Positions 23,438-34,020 of a DNA stretch of 64,000 bases are shown here, piece by piece. The stretch lies in contig SSNU01000265.1 in assembly GCA_012064415.1 (NCBI GenBank), forward strand, positions 94,310 through 158,309, given 5' to 3'. The notes beneath the pieces are model-generated. The model saw nothing but the letters and a program-made list of their open reading frames with translations, did not search any database and had not been told where the DNA came from. Source of the DNA: Gyrodactylus bullatarudis (lineage: Eukaryota; Platyhelminthes; Monogenea; Gyrodactylidea; Gyrodactylidae). A program made the position numbers and the translations under genes. Numbering within the stretch: the first letter of the stretch is position 1; each line of letters opens with the position of its first letter.

Positions 23438-24298
23438 ATGAGCACTGAATTACAGGTCTCCTCTGAGAAAATCAATAGCAGTGGTGCAAGAAGATTACTC
23501 AATGAAATTTGTAAAACATGTTTGTTTTATTTCAAGTATTCTCTATACAGTTTATTTGGGGGGGGGGATAGACATGTATTCTTTGCTGACTTTACTAATT
23601 CTACTCTAAATCTATTTCTTGAAATTTGTTTAGATTTTAAGATAATTAAAGAATCTACAGTTCAAAATTACTTGAAGGAAAATCCAACAAAATTATCACC
23701 GGAACTTTTGGCAAGTTTTGAAAATGAACTTGATGTAAAGAAGGATATCAATGAAGGTGGCTTCACAATCTGGGATGGTTGTCTGGCCTTGTGCAATTAC
23801 ATCTGTAAGAGTGTAGACGTTGAAAATAAGTCTGTCCTCGACTTGGGTTGTGGCTGTGGCCTTGTCGGTTTCATTTCCATGGCCAGGGGTGCATCTCATG
23901 TTGTATTTCAAGATTACAATCGAGAAGTCTTGGACTACTGGACAGTGCAAAATTTCTTTATCAACTTTCCATCAGAAGAGACTGCCAACTGTCAATTCAT
24001 CTATGGGGATTGGTCTCGTCTTATCAAACCCTTGGCAAAGGATAGTCTTGATATAATTCTTGGTGCTGATGTCCTCTACTCTGATGAAAACTATCCAGCT
24101 TTACTGGATTTATTTGAGAGAACTCTCAAGAGAAACGGGGGTCTCGTTTATTTGGAGTCAAAAGTGGTGTATGCCACTGGGGGATCCCTGGCCAAATTTG
24201 TCGAGCTTGTCAATCAAAGACAAACATTCCAATTTCATATTCAAAAATTAACCTCTTCTTCTGTTATCAAGTATATAATTAAATTATCTCACAAATAA
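23438..24298 (+). CDS. METTL18: METTL18-type protein-histidine N-methyltransferase
   Basis: An uninterrupted 286-residue frame from ATG to TAA. The SAM-binding motif I is 'VLDLGCGCGLVGF' at about residues 133-145. The upstream 'EGGFTIWDGCLAL' (about 106-118), acidic loop 'FQDYNREVL', 'GDWSRL' and 'IILGADVLYS' are diagnostic of the METTL18/HPM1 branch, which methylates a histidine of ribosomal protein uL3 in known members. Size and single domain fit. Odd points: a run of ten G (23558-23567) inside codons 40-43; foldback element 1 ends just before the start codon; and the stop codon overlaps the only nearby AATAAA. The N-terminal 100 residues are poorly conserved in the family, so the start is less certain than the fold. 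Confidence 0.9.
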   Translation: MSTELQVSSEKINSSGARRLLNEICKTCLFYFKYSLYSLFGGGDRHVFFADFTNSTLNLFLEICLDFKIIKESTVQNYLKENPTKLSPELLASFENELDVKKDINEGGFTIWDGCLALCNYICKSVDVENKSVLDLGCGCGLVGFISMARGASHVVFQDYNREVLDYWTVQNFFINFPSEETANCQFIYGDWSRLIKPLAKDSLDIILGADVLYSDENYPALLDLFERTLKRNGGLVYLESKVVYATGGSLAKFVELVNQRQTFQFHIQKLTSSSVIKYIIKLSHK

Positions 24299-24299
24299 A
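24294..24299 (+). promoter_or_regulatory. METTL18 poly(A) signal overlapping the stop codon
   Basis: AATAAA includes the whole TAA stop (24296-24298). I see no other close match in the next 200 bp. Confidence 0.55.
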
Positions 24300-24459
24300 G
24301 GAAATCACACATTTGAATTCTACGGGTATGGTTAATTTTAAATGAGAAAGGGACAATGTTCCTCCCAGGGTACAATAGCTATGGAAGAATTAATCATGAT
24401 TCATGAAATACTGAATATTCCAGCTTTGAAGAAAAATTCTTTATCGAGTAGAAAATTGG

Positions 24460-24585
24460 GGTGAATATGAAAATTCTTTATAATTACTCGAAAACGATTA
24501 ATTTTCTCATTTTTTGTAATTGCAAAGAAATTATTTTTTTCAGATTCTACATCATTAGAAAATAAGGTTGGCTCACAGTCCATTA
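24460..24585 (+). repeat. Dispersed repeat, inverted mate at 26140-26260
   Basis: The shared core includes 'cgattaattttctc' and 'attgcaaagaaattatt', then 'ttctacatcattagaaaata'. Roughly 85% identity by eye to the reverse complement of 26140-26260. Confidence 0.6.
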
Positions 24586-25399
24586 AATTGGGATTAGTAG
24601 TAAGACTGAAAAGACAATTAAAATATTGAGTCAGCAAAAAGTGTATATTCGAAAAAATGTGTTGTGCAATGCATCATTTACACAAGAGGCACAGATTAAT
24701 AGAATATTTTTTCAAGAATTTTCAAAGGCAGTTCTATCAATAAAAGTTTCTTAGATTGTTGGGATTATAATGGATAGTATAAAAGGCAGCTCTATGTTTT
24801 AAATGAACCAAATCAAGTATAGCTCACAGTAATGAACAGACTCAGAGAACTTTAAGAGAATACTAAAATATTTGCATGAGATTCTAACAGAACAAAGGTA
24901 GAAAATCTTGACAAGTCAGGGAAGAGGTACTGTACCAATTGGGCCATTTTCAAGTTTATTTCATGAGCCCAATCTAACTTGTCGTTCAAAAGTATTTTTG
25001 GATACATTTTCTAGTTTATCTTCCAATTCTGAAATTCAGCTAAGCACCTCAAGATACATTGTTATTCCTAATTATAAGTTAAGGGATTAAAATTTGTCTC
25101 ACTACTTTTTGGTATTTTCTACGGTTTCTCCATGAAATTCACGTATCTAGAGAATGATTTTGAAGACTGAAAAAGTTTTATTATAACGTTGGTTACTTAG
25201 TCTCATGGTTATTAAATTGAATTCAGAATGTTGAATTGAAAATCGAATCTAGTTTCGTACCTGGAGTGTTCTCTTGAATAGGACCAGGAATGAATAAAAT
25301 ACAATTGTATATGTGGAATAATAACTTTTATTGTTTTATTATTATGAGGGAATATAAAAATATACTTTTTGTGACTTTTATCGAGTGTAATATAAATTA

Positions 25400-25561
<162 letters not shown>

Positions 25562-26139
25562 TCAATTTCAATAGTTTATTTTCTAGATTATAATTAGGGA
25601 AGAAGATTTGGAATTGCTTTGCTTTAAGAGGTTCTGAGTAAAAAATAGTACTTCACACAGTAAATTCTTGCAAAATTTTGAAGTATTCAAATCTTGTGTC
25701 ATCAAAATTTCTGATTTTTTGTCAAAATTTTTTCACCATTTAACTGTTATAGCGCATACTTTACAAAATAAATCCTTATGGTTTAAATTTTTAATTCTAT
25801 GGAACAATTTTTGACTTGCTATCAGCTTACACGATGAAGTACTGCTAGCTCAGGAATCTAGTTACCCATTCATCAAAAAATTTGATTGGTCGTTTACTAG
25901 TTGAAGTCTTCAACTTGAAGAATACTATACTCTGAGACTTGATTCAGAAAAATAGTACTAAAAAGTACCGGGACAACAATCTATAGTGCAGAAATAGTAC
26001 CCTAGCTATCTTTAAACTGGGATAAGATGGGCAGATTCTTTCTTCAGATTATTGCAACTCAGCCAGTATTTTAGTCTAGAGTACAAATAGATCAAATAGT
26101 ACCTTTTTGAGACCCTAGTTACAACCCAATTATGATGAT

Positions 26140-26260
26140 GGAAAATGAGCTACCATATTTTCTAATGATGTAGAATAATTTCTTTGCAATCACACAAAAA
26201 GAGAAAATTAATCGTTCTAGAGTAATTAAAAAGAATTTCCATATTTACTCTATTCAATAG
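26140..26260 (-). repeat. Dispersed repeat, inverted mate of 24460-24585
   Basis: Reverse-complement match to 24460-24585, 1.6 kb apart. The two could be ends of one decayed element or two separate insertions. Confidence 0.6.
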
Positions 26261-26486
26261 ATAGAATCTTGGAAATATCGTCTGTCAAAATTAAAACTCT
26301 CAAGGTAATAAAGAAAGCAGTATTTTTCACTAAAAAATTCCATTTTCTCAACCATATTTGCTAGAAAGATAAAACACGCACCAGAAGAAAAAATTACTAT
26401 TCGATAATTAGAAAAAAATTAACATTTTTTCCTTACTATTTTAAACGACAAAATAAATATAAAATTATTTTCCACCTAGATGAATC

Positions 26487-26496
26487 TTTATTTATT
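26487..26496 (-). promoter_or_regulatory. ATG5 poly(A) signal (two overlapping AATAAA)
   Basis: On the minus strand, AATAAATAAA lies about 95-105 nt beyond the distal candidate stop of ATG5 (26593-26591). Confidence 0.5.
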
Positions 26497-26590
26497 CAAG
26501 ATAACATGATTTATGAGTGAATTAGGTTGAATAAAAATATGGAAGCTTCAAGTTTTACATAACAGATTTAAACCAGAGTTAAAATTAATG

Positions 26591-28084
26591 TCACAAATGA
26601 TGCCTGGCCATGTGGGGCTGTTGGCTAATATCAGGACCGAGATTGGTTTCAACTCGCCTGGCACCATTTATAACAGGAATTTTTGAAATTAACCCTTAAT
26701 TAAAACACGATTGTGTAGGAATTTGTGATTTTATAAAATTGAATGATCAAGCTAATGGGTTTTCTATTTTCGTGTGGAAATCATATTACAGAAGTGAGTC
26801 CTGTTATAACAAAAATTGACAAAACAAAAGAGACATTCAAAATTAATATATAAATACCTTGTAATAGCTTGTCAATTTCTCCTTCAACAGAGGGAGGACA
26901 CGAACTCAAAATCAGGGATCGTACATCGTTAGGGATCAACTTTTCCGGGTTGTTCCCATCCAAATTGAAAGGTTTGACAAGTTTCTGAATAACATTAACC
27001 TGTGATTCATTGGGAGCACTCTCAAGCCAGTAGACCTTGAAGGGAATATGCCGAAAGCCAAGAATATCTTCTGCTTCTTCCTGCTTAGTAACTTCACTGG
27101 AATCTGAATCTGGTAGAGAATCAAGACTGGCACTTTTCTTCTTTGGCAAAAATTTTTCTGCAGTCATCAATTTTTTGTTGATTGCCCAGAATTTATCGTA
27201 TTTATTTTGGCATAAACTCGACCATAACTGCTTATGATCACGAGGCAATAGTTTCTCCATAACTGAACCTCGATGTTTGAGCCAATCAGCCTCCTTCACA
27301 AGAGACATGAATATTATTTCCATTGACTGACGATTAACAGGGGGTGATAGGAGTATTTCTGATGGATAATTCTACAAGAATACTAAAAGTTGAATGCATT
27401 GTACATTTTTGATGAAACTTCAAATATAAGACCTGAAAATTCTGTCCAGGGCGAGAAAAAATAGATTTTATTGATTCTTGATCATTAATGAAGATTTCTT
27501 ATTGGGAATATTATTAATTACAATGAAATTATTACTCGAAAAATTAGAGAATAATTTTGTTAGGGGTTTCTAAGAAAATTTCAAATATAGAAAAAAAGTC
27601 AATAAAATTGCTCTATGAACTCACATCAAAGTGAATAGTGATTCTCCAAGGCAAACAATCATCATGATTGAAAATATCATACAAGAGTCCGAAGGAATAA
27701 TGCCACTTTAGTGGTTGATCTTTATGTGAAAACCATATGTGATTTTCTACAAATTGTCGGATTTTCTCGAGATTGGTATTATTTGTGAATAGAGAATTCC
27801 TATGAGGACTGAGAGTTGGACTGCTAATAGTTTCGCTAGAGGCACTTCCAAATGACGGATGATATTCAAGTTCGTTTTGATAATGCTGGGCAATTTGTTC
27901 CACAAAGAGAGCAAGATAACTTATCCTTGGAATCATTTGCTGAATTGGAAAATTTATTATTAAAATAAATATTTACATAAAGAGGAATGAAATCTTTCAA
28001 TTCGATATCGGAAAATTCTTCAACTGCAAGTTCAAATACAACAGGAATCTTTCCATTCCAAACTAAGGTCTTCAGTTCATCCAT
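26591..28084 (-). CDS. ATG5: Autophagy protein 5 (ATG5)
   Basis: Exons on the minus strand: 28084-27977, 27939-27625, 27371-26858 and, less certainly, 26694-26591; GT-AG, phases join to 346 residues. ATG5 is conjugated to ATG12 and with ATG16 drives LC3/ATG8 lipidation. Matching family blocks are 'VWNGKIPVVFEL', 'MIPRISYLALF', 'PLKWHYSFGLLYDI', 'LPWRITIHF', 'FMSLVKEADWLKH', 'DHKQLWSSL', 'FWAINKKLM' and 'FRHIPFKVY'. The ATG12-acceptor lysine is conserved at about residue 167. The protein is longer than the usual 275 residues because of a Ser-rich loop (about 57-80) and an acidic Ser/Asp insert before 'GFRHIPF'. The distal last exon gives 'VINGARRVETNL', loosely matching the family's IxG...ETPL; the strong block that should follow ([15 protein letters not shown]) is not recognisable. 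A nearer acceptor would end the protein at 26781. Confidence 0.88.
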
Positions 28085-28455
28085 TATTCTATCAAAATTA
28101 TATATATTTTATTTCATACAAAAACTGTTGTCTATTTAGGATTATTAAACGTAAAAAGGAATATTTTTAAAAGATTTTGCAAATTTTTTTTTATTCATTC
28201 ATAAATTTGATCGTTTCAAAGAAATTTTCACTCGTTGATTCTTGTGGTTTTAGATAATAGATTTGAAATAATTTAATTTAAAATAATTATTATTTAGTAA
28301 TAATATATTATATTAATTGATTCATATTAATTTAATGATATTTAGATTAAATAAGAATTAGTGATTAAAAATTTAATTACCTAAAAATCAGAAACAGATT
28401 GATTTAATCTGAATTTTGTTATCAAGATCAAAAATACAGAGTAAAAAGATTAATA
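28085..28455. other. Intergenic AT-rich spacer
   Basis: Upstream of ATG5 and downstream of YJU2B. Very AT-rich ('aataataattattattta' type runs) with no gene. Confidence 0.5.
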
Positions 28456-28461
28456 TTTATT
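28456..28461 (-). promoter_or_regulatory. YJU2B poly(A) signal
   Basis: Minus-strand AATAAA 23 nt past the TGA at 28487-28485. Confidence 0.6.
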
Positions 28462-28484
28462 TACAATGTCTCAAAAAATAATGT

Positions 28485-29617
28485 TCAATCTGTATCACTT
28501 GAAGATGTATACGCAACTAGGGCATTTGAGCACTCAGGTTTAAGTTCATCTCTCTGAGATCCAATTTTAACAACTTTGTTGATGAGATTTGACTGGTTAC
28601 TATTTCGAAGTCTATTCAGATTTTCTTCCAGAATTTTATCTTTCAACTTTGTAAGTGGACATTTATCTGGAAAAATAATATTGATTAATCAATAACTCAA
28701 GCACTGTTATATTTTCCTGAATCTAATTTACCTCTTAATTTTCCAGATGAAGTCAACGATATCAATTTTGATTGGTTGACATCCTCTGCAGATTCCTCGA
28801 GCAATACCATTTGAGAGCCGGTTAAAGATAACCTTTTCAATAAATCCCTGTCTTGTCCTTGCTTCTCAATAAGCTTCTTTTTTGTTTCCTTTAATATTAA
28901 AAAATAGAGTCAATGTATAATACATTGTATTCGAGATATTGAAATTAGAGGAGATAAAATAATTCAATTCATCAAAAAATGTAATGATTATTGAAAACTC
29001 ACCCTAAATTGTTTACGGGCCAACTGATTCAAGGCAAAATCATCTTGATATTTTAGGTTACTAATTTCGATTTCTTCAATGACTGGCTTGAGTATTTCTC
29101 CTTTTATTTTATCTTCAACCTTGTGATTTATCAAATACATAGGATTAAGAGCCATATTCTTTTGTTCCTCAGTAGCTAGAATATTTTTATTCAATTACCA
29201 AGTATGTTACTCACAAGGTAAAGCAATTTGCTCATTTTCTGTGGCGTCCCAGGTCTGATCCTTTCGACGACCTCCCTCAAGTATAACATATTCAAAATTT
29301 TCTGGGTCTGTTTGCATAACTATGGTTCCAGCACACATGGCACACCTGAAAGTAAACTTGAAAATTGGAGTTGAATGAAACATGCCAGTTTGTTGTTTCT
29401 CTGCATTATATCGAACACCCATGCCAATAGGCTTTTTGCATGTAAGACAAAAGATATTATAGGGCATTTCAAAACGAATTTTGGATATCTTGGGATTAAT
29501 CTCATTGGGATCATATTTTTTGGCTTTTCTTTTTGCATTGTATTGATTTAGAGTCTTGTGCTTTATGGGATCAAAATCAGGAGGGTAATATCTATTTTGA
29601 GCTTTTCTCTCAGCCAT
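28485..29617 (-). CDS. YJU2B: YJU2/CWC16 splicing factor family, CCDC130 (YJU2B) type
   Basis: Four exons on the minus strand: 29617-29215, 29175-29003, 28888-28732, 28666-28485; GT-AG, phases join to 304 residues. The start 'MAERKAQNRYYPPDFDP' and 'IRFEMPYNIFCLTC' match the CCDC130 branch closely. A zinc centre is formed by Cys57/Cys60 and Cys92/Cys95 ('CLTC', 'CAMC'), with 'GMGVRYNAEK' and 'MQTDPENFEYVI' between and after. The second exon has 'YQDDFALNQLARKQFR', the family's second conserved block. The C-terminus is short and acidic ('YTSSSDTD'), like the SDSE tails of relatives. Family members join the catalytic spliceosome; the exact role of this branch is less settled. The ATG is 158 bp from the divergent PGAM5 start. 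Confidence 0.93.
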
Positions 29618-29775
29618 TTTTCTATTTGATTAAGCGTTGCTTTGGCAAGCAAAATTAACTTTAGATAAGTTAAACTTATTGAGTTTAATCAGCTATTAGC
29701 AAATTATTTTGAAATACAGAAAGATTAAAACCAGTTTTTATCAGCCAAATTTAGTTGTTTTAGTAATACTCAAAT
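29618..29775. promoter_or_regulatory. Divergent promoter between YJU2B and PGAM5
   Basis: 158 bp between opposite start codons. AT-rich, no clear TATA or CCAAT box. It must carry both 5' UTRs and promoters unless upstream non-coding exons exist. Confidence 0.55.
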
Positions 29776-30552
29776 ATGAAAAGATTTGCTCAAGGTATCT
29801 TAAAGACCACCGGAATTCTCGCTACTGGTACATTACTTTTCTCTACTCCTTTAAATACATGCCACGCTGAATCCTCTCCGCCAATCTCAACTATCCAGGA
29901 CAATCTTAAGAAGCTTACTAAGCCGTATGATAAAAATTGGGATGGTTTAGAGGATAAACCTCATGGTAAAGGTACAAGAAATCTCTTCCTAATCAGACAT
30001 GGTCAATATCACTACAGGAAAAATGATTCAGATTGTAAACTTACTACTCTCGGCCATGAACAAGCCTCGATGACTGGAGAAAGATTACAATATCTCAACC
30101 ATCCTTACACTAAAATTGTTCATTCCACCATGACTCGAGCGCGTCAGACTAAAGATGAAATAGTGAAATATTTGCCTAATGTTCCTGTTGAATCAAATGA
30201 TTTAATTCGAGAAGGTGCATGCTTCCCTCCTGAGCCTCCAGCTCAAAATTGGCCAGCCAGTCCTATGGATTTCCTCATTGATGGAGAACGGATCGAACGA
30301 GGATTCCGAGAAATATTTCATCGGGCTCAAGTTGGCCAAGATGAGGATACTCATGAGATTTATGTCTGTCATGCCAATGTTATTCGATACTTTGTATGCC
30401 GATCCCTACAGTTGCCTCCTGAAGCTTGGCTTAGAATGTCACTTGAACATGGTAGCATAACCTGGATTACCATCAAACCGTCTGGTATTGTTTTTCTAAG
30501 GACCCTCGGAAATACTGGATACATGCCAAAATCTCACATAACTTCACAATAA
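29776..30552 (+). CDS. PGAM5: Mitochondrial Ser/Thr phosphatase PGAM5
   Basis: An intronless 258-residue frame from ATG. N-terminal hydrophobic segment at about residues 8-24 fits the inner-membrane anchor. 'YDKNWDG' (51-57) corresponds to the WDxNWD multimerisation motif. Histidine phosphatase core: 'FLIRHGQY' with Arg74, His75 and Gly76; 'HSTMTRARQT'; 'LIREGACFPPEPP' (acid Glu146); and 'VCHANVIRYFVCRSLQLPPE' with His199. The family dephosphorylates Ser/Thr/His on mitochondrial partners and acts in mitophagy and fission. The last residues 'LRTLGNTGYMP' match the family end. Complete and apparently intact; the lack of introns could reflect retrocopying, but the setting beside YJU2B looks like a normal locus. 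Confidence 0.95.
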   Translation: MKRFAQGILKTTGILATGTLLFSTPLNTCHAESSPPISTIQDNLKKLTKPYDKNWDGLEDKPHGKGTRNLFLIRHGQYHYRKNDSDCKLTTLGHEQASMTGERLQYLNHPYTKIVHSTMTRARQTKDEIVKYLPNVPVESNDLIREGACFPPEPPAQNWPASPMDFLIDGERIERGFREIFHRAQVGQDEDTHEIYVCHANVIRYFVCRSLQLPPEAWLRMSLEHGSITWITIKPSGIVFLRTLGNTGYMPKSHITSQ

Positions 30553-30618
30553 TTGATTAAAATGAAAATTTTTAATAGTCCTGACATTACACGTTCTTAT
30601 ATATAATAGTATTTTTGG

Positions 30619-30624
30619 AATAAA
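30619..30624 (+). promoter_or_regulatory. PGAM5 poly(A) signal
   Basis: AATAAA 66 nt after the stop codon. Confidence 0.5.
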
Positions 30625-30924
30625 TTTTTCTATCTAATATAATCTGTCAAAATATAATAATAATTATTTTTCATCTAAAATCTAGATTCGAAATCAATGA
30701 AGATGAATTAAAAAGACTGGTTAATCAAGTTTATTAATAATGAGCTATAATAGAATTACTGACAAGTACATTTAAAAAAATAATTATGAAAATAAGTACA
30801 CAGCATCAGTCTGATTAATTCAATCTCGAAACGTCTTCTTCGGTAGAAAGGTTTTATTAAAAAAATATATATAGATCAATGTTGATAGAATGAATCATAA
30901 TGCATAAATAATAAATCACAATTA

Positions 30925-31395
30925 GTAAATGTTTTTTTCGAAGTAATTGGAGTTTAAATCTGAAGAATCTGGGATTAACATGAATAGAAAGGCGCAAATG
31001 TTTCTGATTTGGAGTCCAGTGAGACAATAAATATCAATTCTGTGATAATGTAGGCATTTTGTGTTTGTTATCAGAGAGGTAAATTTCATATGATTTCTGG
31101 TGTAATGTGGAGATAGAGAGTCCTCCCTAGTTTGAGTTTGGAGGGAGATGGAAAATGAAAGCCTGCGTAACCACAATGGAAAGAGTTGGGGTTTAGATAA
31201 AAGTAATCTGTAAGATAGGGGGCCAAGGTTGGAGCGGAGAAACCTTCTTTGAATTTTTTCAAGTTCTAAAGTGACTTTAGCAGAGAGATTTCTTATGAGA
31301 CCGGATGTGTAATCGAAAATTGGTAGAATAACTTGTTTGAAAAGCAGGAGACGTAGGTCTTTAGATTTAATCAGGCTTTTCTTCTCAGCACGTTT
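30925..31395 (-). pseudogene. Non-LTR retrotransposon RT tail
   Basis: The minus strand from about 31395 reads 'KSLIKSKDLRLLLFKQVILP', 'FDYTSGLIRN', 'LEKIQRRFLRSNLGPLSY' and 'PQLFPLWLRRLSFS', the same C-terminal block as the other Jockey/CR1-type relics. The frame is open to about 30922. The RT palm is absent, so it is 5'-truncated. Confidence 0.8.
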
Positions 31396-31558
31396 AACCT
31401 TAAAAAATCTACTTTAATTGATGATTTATATTTTACAAAATACTTTCTTAAACCAAAATGCTTAGATAATACAATGGATTCTCACTTGAACCATTGTACA
31501 TTTAGAATGATCGTCAGTGAAGAAGAATTGTAAATCCTACGATAGAAACAGAAAAATG

Positions 31559-32101
31559 TCAACATCTTTTATCATTTATTATCAAACGATATTCCTCAAT
31601 GAGACTCAAGAGATAATCCTGTTCAATGATTCTCTTGAGATAAAACCGTTTCCTCTCCATAGGGGCATTCAAAAGGGTGAAGTCGTCTAGACATTCTCGC
31701 ATGATATTACTCTGACCCCTTGTCTGATATGAAGACAGTAAAGTTTGCCGACCCTTCTTATCGGATCTCTTATGGAGTATAAAACTTGACTTGTATGCTT
31801 CAACATCCCAGTTGGTGACACCGTCAACAATTGTCAATTTTTCCTCTTCATCGACCTCATCGAACAATGTAGATTTGATGCCCCAATAAGTTAAACAATT
31901 TACAGTTTTTTCATGACAAAAATACAAACAACTACAACAAAGACATCCCACATATGACCAATCACAACATGTCCGACAGGCTTGAGAACAGGATTTACGC
32001 TGATTCCAACAGAAACTAAAGCAATAGTAACATGTTAAACACTTTAATATTGCCTTAAAGTACGTTAAAGGATTCAAAATCAGAAGTAATTTTGTTATCA
32101 T
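31559..32101 (-). CDS. Cys-rich orphan protein, function unknown
   Basis: A 180-residue frame from a true ATG to TGA. Residues 1-70 hold a hydrophobic start ('MITKLLLILNPLTYF') and about 14 cysteines in pairs ('CLTCYYC', 'CRTCCDW', 'CLCCSC'). Residues 75-180 are charged, with a likely helical end ('LLSLIEEYRLIINDK'). The spacing does not match a zinc finger, EGF or metallothionein pattern I know. A membrane-associated, possibly lipid-modified protein is a guess. No AATAAA lies close behind the stop and no intron is apparent. It lies among repeat relics, so it could also be an accessory ORF of a mobile element. Confidence 0.5.
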   Translation of the reverse strand: MITKLLLILNPLTYFKAILKCLTCYYCFSFCWNQRKSCSQACRTCCDWSYVGCLCCSCLYFCHEKTVNCLTYWGIKSTLFDEVDEEEKLTIVDGVTNWDVEAYKSSFILHKRSDKKGRQTLLSSYQTRGQSNIMRECLDDFTLLNAPMERKRFYLKRIIEQDYLLSLIEEYRLIINDKRC

Positions 32102-32700
32102 TTCAATGTAATTTGTAAATTTTTTTCATATTACGAAATTCATTCAACTCTAAAAATTTGATTCAGTTACTGAATTTTGTAACGCTGACTCTCATTAATT
32201 AGAATAAGAATCTTCAATTAATCCTGTTATTAGTAAAATAAGATTCAATTTAAATACCAAACTTTTAACATAACCTCTTCTAAAGATGTTACGGTATTGG
32301 TTCAGGGTATAAACTGAAGAAGGTACTTGACTATCTCCAATTGAATATTCTTCTCTTAATACAGATTACATTGGCGATTTCTGATTCATAATTTGAATTT
32401 TATCTTTATTAGATGATCACACCAGGTTTCAGTTTATCTAACTGCTCTTTGTTATACAAATTTCCGATTTTTTCTCTTAACCCTCAAAGCACCACTAGGT
32501 TATTTGAAATAACTTATTTCTATCGATCATCTCCTGGAATACACAAAAATCTTAGGTCTATCATTCGTCAAACTGGTGCTATACTAATTCAAAGAAAGTT
32601 GACTTTTTTTCTGACTTGTTTTGGTCTATGTGTAGAAAAAGATGATAATACGGTGCAACAAAAAAAATCAACCAGGCTTTGAAAGGAATCTCCAAAAGAA
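32102..32700. other. Non-coding, nothing recognised
   Basis: Contains the upstream region of the Cys-rich ORF. The plus frame at 32413-32682 shows no motif. Confidence 0.4.
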
Positions 32701-32704
32701 ATAA

Positions 32705-33424
32705 AAGTTTGATATGAAGTCAGGAATCTATGATTTTTAGGAAAACCAGAATTTTTTCATCGAGAATTCGAATTTGTTATAGATTTTTTTGAATCCTACT
32801 CATCTTGTCCACTTTCACGATTCGAAGAAAAGAATTCTGAAAAAAAATTTTTCTATGAAGAATATGGTCATTTTTCAAATTTCAATTTTGCGCCGAAATC
32901 CCATTTTTCGAATTTTGAACTAAGAATTTTTATTGATATGAAAGTGGGAGTGAGATCAAAACAATTCGACATGAAAGCCGAATACTGCCGATAAATTTTC
33001 GAAAGATTCACCATTTTCAAGGGATTTCGATTAATCGAAATTTCATTGTTTTTCAAATAGTGAAAATGTTCATAAAATCGAAATTCGACTCACAAACGAT
33101 AATGAAGTTATGAATTAGAAACGATTCAGCATCTACGGGTTTCTTGTCTTATTGTGATCCTGAAAATCAACTTTTGATCACTCTCTCACTTTGAGTTCAA
33201 TAAAAATTTTCAGTTCAAAGTTCGTAAAAATGGGTTTTTGGCGCCAAATCGAAATTTGAAAAATAAATATATTTTATTAAAAATATTTTTTCAGAATTTT
33301 TTCTTCAAATCCTAAACCTGAGAAAAATGAGTAGAAGTTCAAAAATTTTTCAATATATTCGAATTTTCGATGAAAAAATCGAGAATCTCGTAAAAATCAT
33401 AGATTCCTAACTTTATATCAATTA
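32705..33424. repeat. Foldback family 2, longest copy
   Basis: The left end 'gatatgaagtcaggaatcta' and right end 'tagattcctaactttatatc' are complements. 'ctactcatcttgtccacttt' near 32796 is mirrored by 'gagaaaaatgagtag' near 33322. Centre about 33060. No ORF. Confidence 0.65.
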
Positions 33425-33775
33425 GCTTTAACCCTATCAAGATGATAAGAAAACCAATCTAGAAAAAGACTCAAAATTGATATAGGACCATTCTAAATGA
33501 GATTCTAATGGAAATTCTATTCAATAAGAATTCATATGACCCCATCTAAGAAAGTCGATTTTCTATTAAATTTCCCATCTACTAATAAGTAGATGTGAAC
33601 CAAATTTTACTAATCTTGGTTATTTTATCCAAATTTAGATATCTCTTTGAGACTTTTTGGTATTTTTTGGATTTGTTTAGCGTGAATTATAGAATAGATT
33701 ATGTGATATTGTTGAGACCTGCGTAATAACTGAGAATTTCCTACTTTAAATGATCGCCCTATATAGGGCGAAAGG
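33425..33775 (+). repeat. Dispersed 350-bp repeat, copy 1
   Basis: Direct-orientation match to 56346-56690, from 'accctatc.agatgataaga' to 'ccctatataggg'. Shared landmarks are 'ccatctacta' with 'agtagatg' and 'tttagatatctctttga'. Non-coding; class unknown. Confidence 0.65.
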
Positions 33776-34020
33776 GTTAATAAGAAAAAACTTTTACTTT
33801 GCGTTTGAAGCGCTTGGTCGACTCAACAACAGAATAAAATACACTAACTAACCGGAATAAATGTTTGGTTATATTTTAAGATCATATTTGCTTTCCTAGC
33901 TTCTTGTTGAGAAAAAACCTCTAACGGCCGATGATGGCTGCAAAAAAATGAGAATCGTGAAAAACTAAACAACATATCAAAAATTCAGTCTGGTTGTGAA
34001 GATAAAGTTATTTTTTGTTG

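Noticed and set aside
23696..24251. Additional open frames over METTL18 in other frames and strand
   Set aside because: Shadows of the methyltransferase coding sequence.
26781..26857. Read-through extension of ATG5 exon 3
   Set aside because: The frame stays open through a sequence with a good GT donor and AG acceptor; it is Ile/Phe-rich and unlike ATG5, so I treat it as intron.
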